6,630 bases of DNA from an uncultured Lachnospiraceae bacterium (GCA_947177885.1 CAMWWF010000168.1:1-6630); one strand, 5' to 3'. Shown: positions 1-6,536, counted from the first letter of the stretch. The notes: a model not told the origin generated them from the letters alone. A program made the numbers and translations.

Positions 1-1473
1 GGGGAGATGAGCGGCGAGGATTTTCAGACCACGGTTACGGATTTCTGGACTTCCGTTCAGGAGCTGGCCAAAGACCCTTCCAGCGCAGTGACCCAGGGAC
101 TCCTGGTGCAGAGGGCGGAGGAGTTTATTCAGAAGGCGGGGGCAGTGTACGACGGACTCGCCTCCTATCAGGACAATCTGAACGTTCAGATTAAACAGCA
201 GGTGGAGAAAATCAACAAATACGGAAAGCAGATCCTTGCTTTGAACGATACCATCTGTTCCATTGAGGCAGGGGGCGTGGAGAAGGCCAATGACCTGCGG
301 GATATCAGGGACCAGTTGCTGGACGAACTGGGAGAACTGGCCAATATAAATTATGAAGAAGACGTATTCGGAGCTGTATGGGTGCAGATAGAAGGCACGG
401 ACTTTGTCAAAGGGTCCAGGTGCTATGAAATAGAGCTGCAGACCAGCCCCGAGACAGGATTTTACACACCTTTCTGGCCTACCAATGCCACATATCGGAC
501 TTTGGCGGACGGAACGAGAGAGTATATCAATATAGACGGGGCCGAGGTATTTAATTTAAACAAAGAGATTTCCTCCGACCTGAACACGGACATCGGCGGC
601 CTGAAGGCCATGCTGCTGGCCAGAGGCGATCACAGAGCTGACTACACGGATATTGCGAATGGTGACTATGACAAGGTTTCCCAGTCTGTCATTATGAATA
701 TACAGGCGGAATTTGACCAGCTGATACACAATGTGGCTGTGAAGGTAAACGAGGTGCTGGCTGCCGCCGCAGGAGTTACCACAGGGAATCTGACGGTGGT
801 TAACAGCGACGGAACCACGGAGACGCTGAACAATGTGAAATTCTGCAAGTCCGACCCCAATGGCTACATGAGAAAAGACGACGGGAGCCCTATCCAGATG
901 TTCGGCAAGCTTACCACAGACGGATACAGAAAAGTGGTATTGGATGCCGACGTTACGGATGCTGACGGCAATGTCATTGCCGCAAAGGGAGAAGAATGCT
1001 GGGTTTACAATGAGGAAGTGCTTAAAGGAGAGGACGGCACGCCGGAGGAGGATACTCTGTATACTCTGAAGAACCTGCGCATTGACCCGGAGCTGAAGCA
1101 GAAACCTTCCATGCTGGGATTCCGTCTGCCGGACGGTTCCGAGGACAAGGCCACGGCGGAAGCGCTGAAGAATGCCTTTATGGAAGAAGAATACACGCTG
1201 AACCCCAATGTCAAAAAGAAGTCAAGCTTTATTGACTACTATGACGATCTGGTGGCCCAGATCGCCAATACCGGGTATGTATCCAGATGCATCTATGAGA
1301 ACCAGGAGGGGACCATGGAGTCAATCGGAGGGGCCAGAGAACAGGTGATCGGCGTGTCTTCCGATGAGGAACTGTCCAATATGATCAAATTCCAGAATGC
1401 TTACAATGCATCCAGCCGCTATATCAACGTCATTGACGAAATGCTGGAGCATCTGCTGAGCTCGTTCACATAA
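1..1473 (+). CDS. flgK: Flagellar hook-associated protein FlgK, copy 1 (HAP1), 5'-truncated by the window
   Basis: FlgK is an exported axial protein that, with FlgL, joins the hook to the filament. The frame is open from base 1 (two codons precede the first internal ATG), so the gene begins upstream; aligned by eye to the next gene, about 105-110 N-terminal residues are missing. Visible parts are a helical block ending in KANDLRDIRDQLLDEL, matching the FlgK N-terminal core; a variable surface region with many DG/DADG turns; and a textbook FlgK C-terminus, NMIKFQNAYNASSRYINVID followed by EMLEHLL. The C-terminal helix is the part of FlgK that packs in the central core, and here it is closer to the family consensus than in copy 2. 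The gene ends 15 bases before the copy 2 start, so the two are almost certainly co-transcribed. It contains five cysteines, unusual for an exported axial protein. The assignment is secure; the true start is not visible. Confidence 0.95.
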   Translation, partial: GEMSGEDFQTTVTDFWTSVQELAKDPSSAVTQGLLVQRAEEFIQKAGAVYDGLASYQDNLNVQIKQQVEKINKYGKQILALNDTICSIEAGGVEKANDLRDIRDQLLDELGELANINYEEDVFGAVWVQIEGTDFVKGSRCYEIELQTSPETGFYTPFWPTNATYRTLADGTREYINIDGAEVFNLNKEISSDLNTDIGGLKAMLLARGDHRADYTDIANGDYDKVSQSVIMNIQAEFDQLIHNVAVKVNEVLAAAAGVTTGNLTVVNSDGTTETLNNVKFCKSDPNGYMRKDDGSPIQMFGKLTTDGYRKVVLDADVTDADGNVIAAKGEECWVYNEEVLKGEDGTPEEDTLYTLKNLRIDPELKQKPSMLGFRLPDGSEDKATAEALKNAFMEEEYTLNPNVKKKSSFIDYYDDLVAQIANTGYVSRCIYENQEGTMESIGGAREQVIGVSSDEELSNMIKFQNAYNASSRYINVIDEMLEHLLSSFT

Positions 1474-1479
1474 AGGAGG
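1472..1479 (+). promoter_or_regulatory. Ribosome binding site of flgK copy 2
   Basis: AAAGGAGG lies nine bases before the ATG at 1489 and overlaps the stop codon of the first flgK. This near-perfect anti-16S match fixes the start of copy 2 and suggests coupled translation of the two paralogues. Confidence 0.85.
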
Positions 1480-1488
1480 CTTGCCAGT

Positions 1489-3624
1489 ATGCCATCACAA
1501 TTTTTCGGATTAAATATTGCATATACGGGGCTGCTTGCCAGCAATGCGGCTTTGAATACTACAAACAATAATATTGCCAATTCTCAGACACCGGGTTTCA
1601 GCAGACAGCAGGTGAGCCAGCAGGCTTCCAACGCCCTGCGCGTATTCCAGACCTACGGCTGTGCCGGAGCAGGTGTGGATACTCTGGCCATTGAACGTGT
1701 CAGGGACCAGTTTTATGATTTCAGGTACTGGAACAACAACCAGCGGGTGGGTGAGTACAGTCAGAAGCAGTATTATATGCAGCAGATTCAGACTTATTTT
1801 GACGATAATGGAAAGAACGCAGGATTCAAGACGGTATTCAACAATATGATGATCAGCGGTCTTCAGGAACTGATGAAGAATCCTGACGACACGCCCAACA
1901 AGAAGCAGTTTATCGGTACGGCTGGAGCGCTGGCGGAATATTTCAACGGTGTAGCCGGCAATCTGCAGAAACTGCAGAAGGATGTAAACCAGGAGATCAA
2001 GGTAAAGGTGGATGAGATCAATTCCCTTGCCAGCGAGATCGCCTCTCTGAACAAACAGATTAACACCATTGAACTTTCCGGTGCGGGCATGAAGGCCAAT
2101 GAGCTGAGAGACCGCAGAGAGCTGCTCATTGATCAGCTGTCGGAGATTGTGGACGTGGAAGTTCAGGAAGTGCCCATTCTGGATAATAACGACATGTCCA
2201 GAGTCACAGGGGCCAACAGATACATTGTAAGGATTGCCGGAAATCAGATTCTGGTGGACGGAAACGATTACAACGGTCTGGAGTGCAAAGCCCGGGCCAG
2301 CTATGAAAAGGTAAATCAGTCCGACGTGGACGGCCTGTATGACGTTTACTGGAAGAGCGGCCAGAAGTTTAACCTTTACAACGGAGCCATGGGAGGCGCC
2401 CTCAAAGGTCTGGTGGATATGAGGGACGGCAACAACGGTGAAAGCTTCCAGGGAGAGATTACGGAGATAGGCACCGTTACTGACGGCACCACCGTTCGGG
2501 ATACGGTAACCATTGAAGTAGGGCTTCATTACCTGACCGATCTGAACAGATGCAACCTTTCGGATCAGGGAGGCGTAATCAACCTGGGAGGCCGGGAGTA
2601 CTATTACGACTCATGGGAGTACAGCGTCACCTATGATGCTGCGGGAAATCCTTCTTATTCGTATACCTTTACTCTGTCCGACAGCACTTTGAACGGTACG
2701 CAGAAACTTACCAATGACAGAGTAGGCAAAATGGCCAGCATCGGTACCTCCGTTTCCTATCAGGGCGTGCCTTATTACATGCAGCAGATGAACGAATGGG
2801 TGAGAAACTTTTCCCAGAAGTTTAACGATATTCTGAAAAACGGTGTGGCCGGAGACGAGCCGGGAATCAACATGTTTACCGCGGACATGGCCACAAAGAA
2901 CGAACAATATGTCTTCGAGAACCACACGGACGAAACGCTGGAAGAATATTTTGCCAGGGTGGAAAATCTGAGGAAGCTGGACCCCACTTTGACGGAAGAG
3001 GAAGCCAGGCTTCAGGCGCTGGGCGATTACCGGTATGACAAAGAGTCCAAGAAGGCGTTTGATGACAGAGTAAACAAGCTGACTGCGGTGCGGACCGCGT
3101 CGGACGGAAGCCAGGTACCATCCAACATTACGGCGGCGGAAGCGGCCGAGGCTGCCACGCTGAAGATTTCGGTGGGAAAAAACGATACGATTGACAGCTA
3201 TTATCTGCTGACTGCAATGAATTTTGCGGTTAACAACACTCTGGAAGTGGACCCGGACCGTCTGGCTACCAGATCAAAAGACCATGCTTCCGACGGTGTG
3301 GAGCAGAATGACCTGCTGGAGGAATTGAATGACCTGGCCACCGATAAGGACAAAATGAGCTTCCGGGGAAGCTCCGCTTCGGAATTTCTGCAGTGTATTC
3401 TGTCGGATGTGGCCTTGAACGCCAGCAGGGCGGAGACCTTTTACAAGAGCTTTATTGACATTGCTTATACGGTTGATACACAGAGACTTTCCATCTCCGG
3501 AGTAGATGAAGACGAAGAGGCAGTGAATTTGGTGCGGTATCAGCAGGGTTACAATCTGGCCTGCCAGATGATCCAGACGCTGTCGGAAATATACGACAGA
3601 TTGATTCTGCAGACAGGCGTCTGA
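1489..3624 (+). CDS. flgK: Flagellar hook-associated protein FlgK, copy 2 (large paralogue, 711 aa)
   Basis: This is a second, complete FlgK-family protein directly after the first. The N-terminus (FFGLNIAYTGLLASNAALNT, then NNNIANSQTPGFSRQQV to about residue 42) is the conserved flagellar rod/hook/HAP N-terminal motif. ERVRDQFYDFRY (69-80), a helical stretch at about 157-195 and KANELRDRRELLIDQL (202-217) are FlgK core signatures. The C-terminus (673-711) carries EAVNLVRYQQGYNLACQMIQ but ends in LSEIYDRLILQTGV, departing from the usual IDEML-type ending that copy 1 keeps. At 711 aa it is much longer than the roughly 500-550 aa of B. subtilis or E. coli FlgK. The extra length is in the central region, including an acidic helical stretch at about 480-530. 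The ribosome binding site at 1472-1479 sets the start. It may form its own junction ring, mix with copy 1 or serve a different filament; the sequence does not decide between these. Confidence 0.93.
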   Translation: MPSQFFGLNIAYTGLLASNAALNTTNNNIANSQTPGFSRQQVSQQASNALRVFQTYGCAGAGVDTLAIERVRDQFYDFRYWNNNQRVGEYSQKQYYMQQIQTYFDDNGKNAGFKTVFNNMMISGLQELMKNPDDTPNKKQFIGTAGALAEYFNGVAGNLQKLQKDVNQEIKVKVDEINSLASEIASLNKQINTIELSGAGMKANELRDRRELLIDQLSEIVDVEVQEVPILDNNDMSRVTGANRYIVRIAGNQILVDGNDYNGLECKARASYEKVNQSDVDGLYDVYWKSGQKFNLYNGAMGGALKGLVDMRDGNNGESFQGEITEIGTVTDGTTVRDTVTIEVGLHYLTDLNRCNLSDQGGVINLGGREYYYDSWEYSVTYDAAGNPSYSYTFTLSDSTLNGTQKLTNDRVGKMASIGTSVSYQGVPYYMQQMNEWVRNFSQKFNDILKNGVAGDEPGINMFTADMATKNEQYVFENHTDETLEEYFARVENLRKLDPTLTEEEARLQALGDYRYDKESKKAFDDRVNKLTAVRTASDGSQVPSNITAAEAAEAATLKISVGKNDTIDSYYLLTAMNFAVNNTLEVDPDRLATRSKDHASDGVEQNDLLEELNDLATDKDKMSFRGSSASEFLQCILSDVALNASRAETFYKSFIDIAYTVDTQRLSISGVDEDEEAVNLVRYQQGYNLACQMIQTLSEIYDRLILQTGV

Positions 3625-3635
3625 TTTTCGGACGC
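3617..3635 (+). other. Small hairpin across the flgK copy 2 stop codon
   Basis: GCGTCTG (3617-3623) pairs with CGGACGC (3629-3635) around an ATTTT loop: seven pairs, one of them G-U. The UGA stop lies at the junction of stem and loop. No T-run follows, so it is not an intrinsic terminator. It may stabilise the upstream mRNA or have no role. Confidence 0.45.
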
Positions 3636-3710
3636 TGCCTAAAGCCCCGAAGGGTTTGAAGGCGCAACAGTCCAGGCCGGGGAAGAGTCCCTGCAGGAAT
3701 TAAAAAAAAT

Positions 3711-3723
3711 CGGCAGGAGGCCG
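3711..3723 (+). promoter_or_regulatory. Mini-hairpin with AGGAG loop, candidate CsrA site in the flgL leader
   Basis: CGGC (3711-3714) and GCCG (3720-3723) form a four-pair GC stem closing an AGGAG loop. CsrA prefers GGA displayed in a hairpin loop, and the gene cluster encodes CsrA. The stem is short, so this is tentative. Confidence 0.3.
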
Positions 3724-3760
3724 TGTGAAAACAGATGTCTCCGGATGACTCGGAGCCAGG

Positions 3761-3778
3761 GCGAGAAAGGATTTTCGC
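3761..3778 (+). promoter_or_regulatory. Hairpin with AGGA tetraloop, candidate CsrA site upstream of flgL
   Basis: GCGAGAA (3761-3767) pairs with TTTTCGC (3772-3778) over seven pairs, one of them G-U, leaving an AGGA tetraloop (3768-3771). This is the classic shape of a high-affinity CsrA/RsmA site. The loop lies about 30-37 bases before the GGA motifs of the flgL ribosome binding site, a spacing at which a CsrA dimer could bridge the two. The structure is visible in the sequence; CsrA binding is inferred. Confidence 0.4.
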
Positions 3779-3799
3779 GGAAAACAGCAGAATGTGAGC

Positions 3800-3810
3800 A
3801 GGAAAGGAAA
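3800..3810 (+). promoter_or_regulatory. Ribosome binding site that decides the flgL start
   Basis: AGGAAAGGA lies eight bases before the ATG at 3817. The in-frame ATG at 3745 has no ribosome binding site at a workable distance, and its extra 24 residues do not resemble FlgL. The start at 3817 is therefore preferred. The site contains two GGA motifs. Confidence 0.8.
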
Positions 3811-3816
3811 TATCAG

Positions 3817-5433
3817 ATGAGAATAACAAATAAAATCATGCAGAGAAACAATCTGTCCAATATCAATACCAACAAGATTTACCAGGACAAATTGAGCACA
3901 CAGATGTCGTCGGAAAAGAAAATCAATCGCCCGTCGGATGATCCGGTTGTAGCTATAAGAGCTCTTCGTCTGCGCAGTAATGTGACGGAGATCACACAGT
4001 ATTACAGTAAAAACATTCCCGATGCGGAGAGCTGGCTGGAAGTAACGGAGGATGCCCTCACCAATCTGTCGGGAGTCATCACCAAGATGATTGAGCAGTG
4101 CACCACCGGTTCCAACGGTACTTCCAAGACTTCTCTGAAGACCACGGACCGTCAGATTATCCTGGAACAGCTGCGGAAGCTGGGAGACGAGGTGTATTCT
4201 ACGGGAGATGCGGACTACGCGGGCAGATACGTGTTTACCGGGTACCGTACGGACACACCCCTCAGCTTCAGCAAGGCGGAAAATATCAGCTACAGCCTGA
4301 CGGAGCAGCTTACCAGCGCAGCCATTGACACGGTTACAAAGGTAAAGACAGGAGATCTGCTGAATATCAACGGAAACAATTACACCCAATTTCCGGTGGA
4401 GGAGAATGATATTGACATTTCCGAGTGCCACCGCATCAGACTGGCCTACAACGGCTGCTCGGAGAAGGGGACGCCTCAGATTGAATTTACCGGCAGCAAC
4501 GGCCAGCAGTATACCTGGCCCGGGAACGGTGTGACGATTACCACGATGAATAGTTACGATACCATTGACGGTACTACGGGAAACGTGAATGACGCTGCCG
4601 GAACGGATGCCATGGACCCCTATGCCTATGTTGCCGCCAATGATGATGCCGTTGTCTATCTGGCGAATACGGGAGAGATTCTGCTGGGAAAGAACCGCTA
4701 TAATGATCTGATGGGCACCAAGGACGTTGAGGGAACGGGTGCCAACGAAGGAGAAATCAGAGTAACTTATCAGAAGGACAGCTGGGAAAAGGGAGATCTG
4801 CGCCCGGAACATTATTTTGCATGCAAGACTTTAAATGCGGACGGCACGGACAATGTAGTCTACAATAAGGACTATCTGGACCCTACCAAGCCGGAACGCC
4901 AGGTAATCGAATACGATGTGGGCTTTAATCAGACCATACAGGTGAATTCCACTGCGGACGAGTGCTTTAACCATGCAATCGGCAGAGAGGTTGACGATAT
5001 TACAAAGGCAATGCAGGATGTACTGGACCTGGAGGCCGTGAAGGCGGATATTGAAAAAGTGATGAAGAATCTGGACGGGGATGACCCTGCCCTGGCCGGT
5101 CTGCAGAAGCAGCTGGACGCGGTGGAAAAAGCGCTGACCTACGCCAAGGATAAGGAACAGAAGCTTTTTGAAAAGGGTATTACCTCTTTCCAGAAGTATC
5201 TGAATGATGCCAACTTAAGCATCACCAACTGCGGCGCCAGAAGCAGCAAACTGGAGCTGATTAAGAATCGTACACAGAACCAGAAGACAACCTTTGAAAC
5301 GCTTAAGAGCGAAAATGAGGACATAGATATAACGGAGGTTATTATTCAGCTGAATGCCGCCGAACTGACCTACAACGCGTCCCTGATGGCAACGGGCAAG
5401 GTGGCTCAGGCTACACTGCTGAATTACCTCTAA
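3817..5433 (+). CDS. flgL: Flagellar hook-associated protein FlgL (HAP3), enlarged, 538 aa
   Basis: FlgL is the second hook-filament junction protein, sits between FlgK and flagellin, and is homologous to flagellin at both ends. The N-terminus MRITNKIMQRNNLSNINTNK, then KLSTQMSSEKKINRPSDDPV (25-44) and AESWLEVTEDALTNL (70-84), is the flagellin-like N domain with the typical S/N-RPSDDP motif. GRYVFTGYRTDTPLSF (136-151) is also typical of FlgL. The C-terminal 70 residues (469-538) match the flagellin C domain and end in NASLMATGKVAQATLLNYL. Between them is a long insert; residues about 390-467 are strongly helical and probably continue the core coiled coil. B. subtilis and E. coli FlgL are about 300 aa, so this protein has roughly 230 extra residues, probably as a surface domain. 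It contains six cysteines. The start at 3817 is chosen over 3745 from the ribosome binding site and family N-terminus. Confidence 0.94.
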   Translation: MRITNKIMQRNNLSNINTNKIYQDKLSTQMSSEKKINRPSDDPVVAIRALRLRSNVTEITQYYSKNIPDAESWLEVTEDALTNLSGVITKMIEQCTTGSNGTSKTSLKTTDRQIILEQLRKLGDEVYSTGDADYAGRYVFTGYRTDTPLSFSKAENISYSLTEQLTSAAIDTVTKVKTGDLLNINGNNYTQFPVEENDIDISECHRIRLAYNGCSEKGTPQIEFTGSNGQQYTWPGNGVTITTMNSYDTIDGTTGNVNDAAGTDAMDPYAYVAANDDAVVYLANTGEILLGKNRYNDLMGTKDVEGTGANEGEIRVTYQKDSWEKGDLRPEHYFACKTLNADGTDNVVYNKDYLDPTKPERQVIEYDVGFNQTIQVNSTADECFNHAIGREVDDITKAMQDVLDLEAVKADIEKVMKNLDGDDPALAGLQKQLDAVEKALTYAKDKEQKLFEKGITSFQKYLNDANLSITNCGARSSKLELIKNRTQNQKTTFETLKSENEDIDITEVIIQLNAAELTYNASLMATGKVAQATLLNYL

Positions 5434-5456
5434 GAGGTTCTGACAGGAGAGTGCAG

Positions 5457-5490
5457 GATGTCCGGTTCCGCAATATCCGGACCGGACATC
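5457..5490 (+). other. Stable long hairpin after flgL (possible attenuator or mRNA-protecting element)
   Basis: GATGTCCGG (5457-5465) is the exact reverse complement of CCGGACATC (5482-5490). Inside, TCCG (5467-5470) pairs with CGGA (5478-5481), so about 13 pairs form with one bulged T and a seven-base loop. Only TTT follows, so it is at best a weak terminator. A role in partial attenuation or in setting different mRNA levels of flgL and fliW-csrA is possible but inferred. Confidence 0.6.
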
Positions 5491-5543
5491 TTTGAATGTA
5501 TGCTATACCATATAAAGCTTTGAAATCTGAAGTTTGGGAAGTT

Positions 5544-5560
5544 CCGTAGAGGAAGGACGG
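5544..5560 (+). promoter_or_regulatory. Weak hairpin with purine loop containing GGA, fliW leader
   Basis: CCGT (5544-5547) and ACGG (5557-5560) close a nine-base loop AGAGGAAGG. An AAGGA match to the A-N-GGA CsrA core spans 5553-5557. The stem has only four pairs, so the call is tentative. Confidence 0.25.
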
Positions 5561-5586
5561 CGCAGCAGGCGGGAAAATGCGCGGAT

Positions 5587-5591
5587 AGGAG
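5587..5591 (+). promoter_or_regulatory. Ribosome binding site of fliW
   Basis: AGGAG lies only four bases before the ATG at 5596, a little close for optimal spacing. It sits in the stretch GGATAGGA (5583-5590), which contains two GGA motifs and could be closed by a three-pair CGC/GCG stem. Confidence 0.6.
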
Positions 5592-5595
5592 CGGT

Positions 5596-6054
5596 ATGAA
5601 GATTACAACAAAATTTTTCGGCGAAATTGAAATTGCAGACGACAAGATCATCACTTTTGAGAACGGAATTATCGGTTTTCCGGAGCTGAAGCGTTTTGCG
5701 CTGCTTCATGATGAGGAGAGGGGAAAGGATGTGGGCGTCCGTTTCCTTCAGTCCGTGGAAGAACCGGGATTTTCCATGCCGGTGATGAATCCCCTGATTG
5801 TAAAGCCTGACTATGACCCGGAGGTGGATGACGAACTGCTGGCCGGCGCAGGAGAGATCAACGGAGATAATCTGCTGGTGCTGGTGACGGTATCCATTCC
5901 CGGAGATGTTACGAAAATGAGCGTAAACCTTCAGGGGCCTTTTGTGATAAACGTGGAAGAACACAAAGGCTGCCAGATTATTGTGGATAACAGCGCCTAT
6001 CCGGTGAAATTCCCTGTTTATGAAATACTGCAGGCAGGAAAGGCAGGTGCTTAG
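5596..6054 (+). CDS. fliW: Flagellar assembly factor FliW, CsrA antagonist and flagellin-binding protein
   Basis: FliW is a cytoplasmic protein that binds flagellin and CsrA alternatively. When flagellin is exported, freed FliW binds CsrA and relieves translational repression, as established in B. subtilis. The protein has 152 aa, a usual length for the family. Family signatures can be read in order: F-E-N-GIIGFPE (21-30), FLQSVEEPGF (50-59), NPLIV (65-69), VTVSIP (97-102), MSVNLQGPFVIN (108-119), KGCQIIV (124-130) and YPVKFPVYEIL (135-145). There is no signal peptide or membrane segment, as expected for a cytosolic factor. The gene is followed after one base by csrA, the usual arrangement of these partners, and the TAGAATG junction suggests coupled translation and matched output. 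A 162-base spacer with hairpins separates it from flgL, so its expression may be adjusted relative to the structural genes. The assignment is secure. Confidence 0.97.
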   Translation: MKITTKFFGEIEIADDKIITFENGIIGFPELKRFALLHDEERGKDVGVRFLQSVEEPGFSMPVMNPLIVKPDYDPEVDDELLAGAGEINGDNLLVLVTVSIPGDVTKMSVNLQGPFVINVEEHKGCQIIVDNSAYPVKFPVYEILQAGKAGA

Positions 6055-6055
6055 A

Positions 6056-6274
6056 ATGCTGGCATTGTCAAGAAAGAAGAACGAAGCGATCATTATCAAC
6101 AATAATGTGGAAGTGACCATTCTGGAGGTAAAGGGCGATCAGGTGAAGGTGGGAATTACCGCGCCCAAGGATGTGCCTATATACCGTAAGGAGGTATATC
6201 TCCAGATTCAGCAGGCGAATCAGGAGGCAGTCAGCGCAGACGGCATGGAGGCGCTGAGGACTTTTCTGGGATAA
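6056..6274 (+). CDS. csrA: Translational regulator CsrA (carbon storage regulator)
   Basis: CsrA is a small homodimeric RNA-binding protein that recognises GGA in hairpin loops of mRNA leaders and blocks ribosome access. The 72-aa product begins MLALSRKKNEAIII and carries GDQVKVGITAPKDVPIYRKE. Leu4 and Arg6 of the first strand and Arg44 (YRKE), which form the RNA-binding face in characterised CsrA proteins, are present. Asn55, the residue whose change (N55D) disrupts FliW control in B. subtilis, is also kept (IQQAN, 51-55), so the FliW interaction is probably intact. The C-terminal tail to residue 72 is of the longer Gram-positive type. The ATG at 6056 is used rather than the in-frame ATG at 6020, which lies inside fliW and would add twelve non-family residues. 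An AGG (6045-6047) precedes it by eight bases inside fliW. The gene ends the transcription unit, with a terminator 50 bases on. Confidence 0.97.
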   Translation: MLALSRKKNEAIIINNNVEVTILEVKGDQVKVGITAPKDVPIYRKEVYLQIQQANQEAVSADGMEALRTFLG

Positions 6275-6284
6275 TGCGGGAGAG

Positions 6285-6305
6285 GCGTGTCAGGAAAAGA
6301 CAGGC
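6285..6305 (+). promoter_or_regulatory. Hairpin with AGGAAAA loop just after csrA
   Basis: TGTC (6288-6291) pairs with GACA (6299-6302) around the loop AGGAAAA. After a G-G mismatch, GC (6285-6286) pairs with GC (6304-6305). The loop presents AGGA eighteen bases after the csrA stop. It may be a CsrA contact in its own 3' UTR, or chance. The stem is weak. Confidence 0.3.
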
Positions 6306-6323
6306 GGCATAGAGCGGAACCAT

Positions 6324-6356
6324 AAAGGCCGGGGTGAAAAAGCCCCCGGCTTTTTT
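6324..6356 (+). terminator. Rho-independent terminator of the flgK-flgK-flgL-fliW-csrA unit
   Basis: GCCGGGG (6328-6334) pairs perfectly with CCCCGGC (6344-6350). AAAG (6324-6327) can extend the stem against the first Ts. Six Ts follow at 6351-6356. This is a textbook intrinsic terminator and marks csrA as the last gene of the operon. Confidence 0.93.
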
Positions 6357-6418
6357 ACGGAAACCGTGAAACATGGGTAAATGGTAACGAACCGTAATAT
6401 TATTTTGCCCGCTGCTGT

Positions 6419-6445
6419 TAATTTCCGGGAGAATAATTCCGATAA
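6419..6445 (+). promoter_or_regulatory. Sigma-28 (SigD/FliA)-type promoter for the last gene
   Basis: TAAT (6419-6422) and TCCGATAA (6438-6445) are separated by exactly 15 bases, against the flagellar sigma-28 consensus TAAA, 15 bases, GCCGATAA. One base in each element departs from consensus. It lies after the csrA terminator and before the final start codon, where late flagellar promoters are expected. Transcription should begin near 6452-6455, giving a leader of about 145 bases. Confidence 0.75.
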
Positions 6446-6520
6446 AACAAATAAGGAACGGAAGTGAAGCCTGTTTCTTTCATGGGGCAGGAGCTTTATT
6501 TCCGTAGGGGACGGACCGAT

Positions 6521-6536
6521 GCCCTGCCGGCAGGGC
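6521..6536 (+). repeat. Perfect 16-base palindrome in the leader
   Basis: GCCCTGCCGGCAGGGC reads identically on both strands. As RNA it would form a six-pair GC-rich hairpin with a CCGG loop. It may be a structural leader element or a binding site for a dimeric regulator; nothing nearby decides this. Confidence 0.6.

Larger units (their letters stand above)
3625..3816 (+). other. Untranslated spacer between flgK copy 2 and flgL
   Basis: This stretch of 192 bases has no convincing gene. It contains an A8 run (3702-3709), an AGGAGG (3715-3720) that serves no plausible start, and several short inverted repeats. Two of these expose GGA in the loop and are listed separately; a third is CTCCG (3739-3743) with CGGAG (3751-3755). 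I found no good sigma-28 match (TAAA, 15 bases, GCCGATAA). The spacer is long for the inside of a flagellar operon, which suggests a regulated leader for flgL. Confidence 0.5.
5434..5595 (+). other. Untranslated spacer between flgL and fliW
   Basis: This stretch of 162 bases has no credible ORF. In B. subtilis this position holds yviE, which is absent here. The spacer carries a very stable hairpin at 5457-5490, an AT-rich patch (5491-5525) without a convincing sigma-A or sigma-28 pair, and a purine-rich stretch before fliW with several GGA motifs. Confidence 0.5.

Noticed and set aside
1510..2529. Long open frame (339 codons) on the - strand opposite flgK copy 2
   Set aside because: It mirrors a secure FlgK gene, has no ribosome binding site or family resemblance, and is explained by codon bias of the + strand gene.
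3735..3797. 20-codon small ORF in the flgL leader
   Set aside because: The nearest AGGAGG (3715-3720) is 14 bases away, too far, and nothing else supports translation.
3745..3816. 24-residue N-terminal extension of flgL
   Set aside because: The residues do not fit FlgL, the ATG at 3745 lacks a well-spaced ribosome binding site, and AGGAAAGGA lies ideally before 3817.
3625..3816. Possible riboswitch (for example cyclic di-GMP type) in the flgL leader
   Set aside because: I could not match the conserved core of any riboswitch class I know; only small hairpins are visible. A covariance-model search would settle it.
3700..4812. Long open frame (370 codons) on the - strand opposite flgL
   Set aside because: It is a shadow of flgL; the translation shows no recognisable domain and no start signals.
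5491..5560. Promoter for fliW-csrA in the AT-rich patch
   Set aside because: TTGAAT and TATAAA are only 13 bases apart, and no TAAA/GCCGATAA pair has 15-base spacing; support is too weak.
5503..6120. 205-codon open frame on the - strand opposite fliW
   Set aside because: It overlaps fliW and the csrA start, both secure genes, and has no protein-family features.
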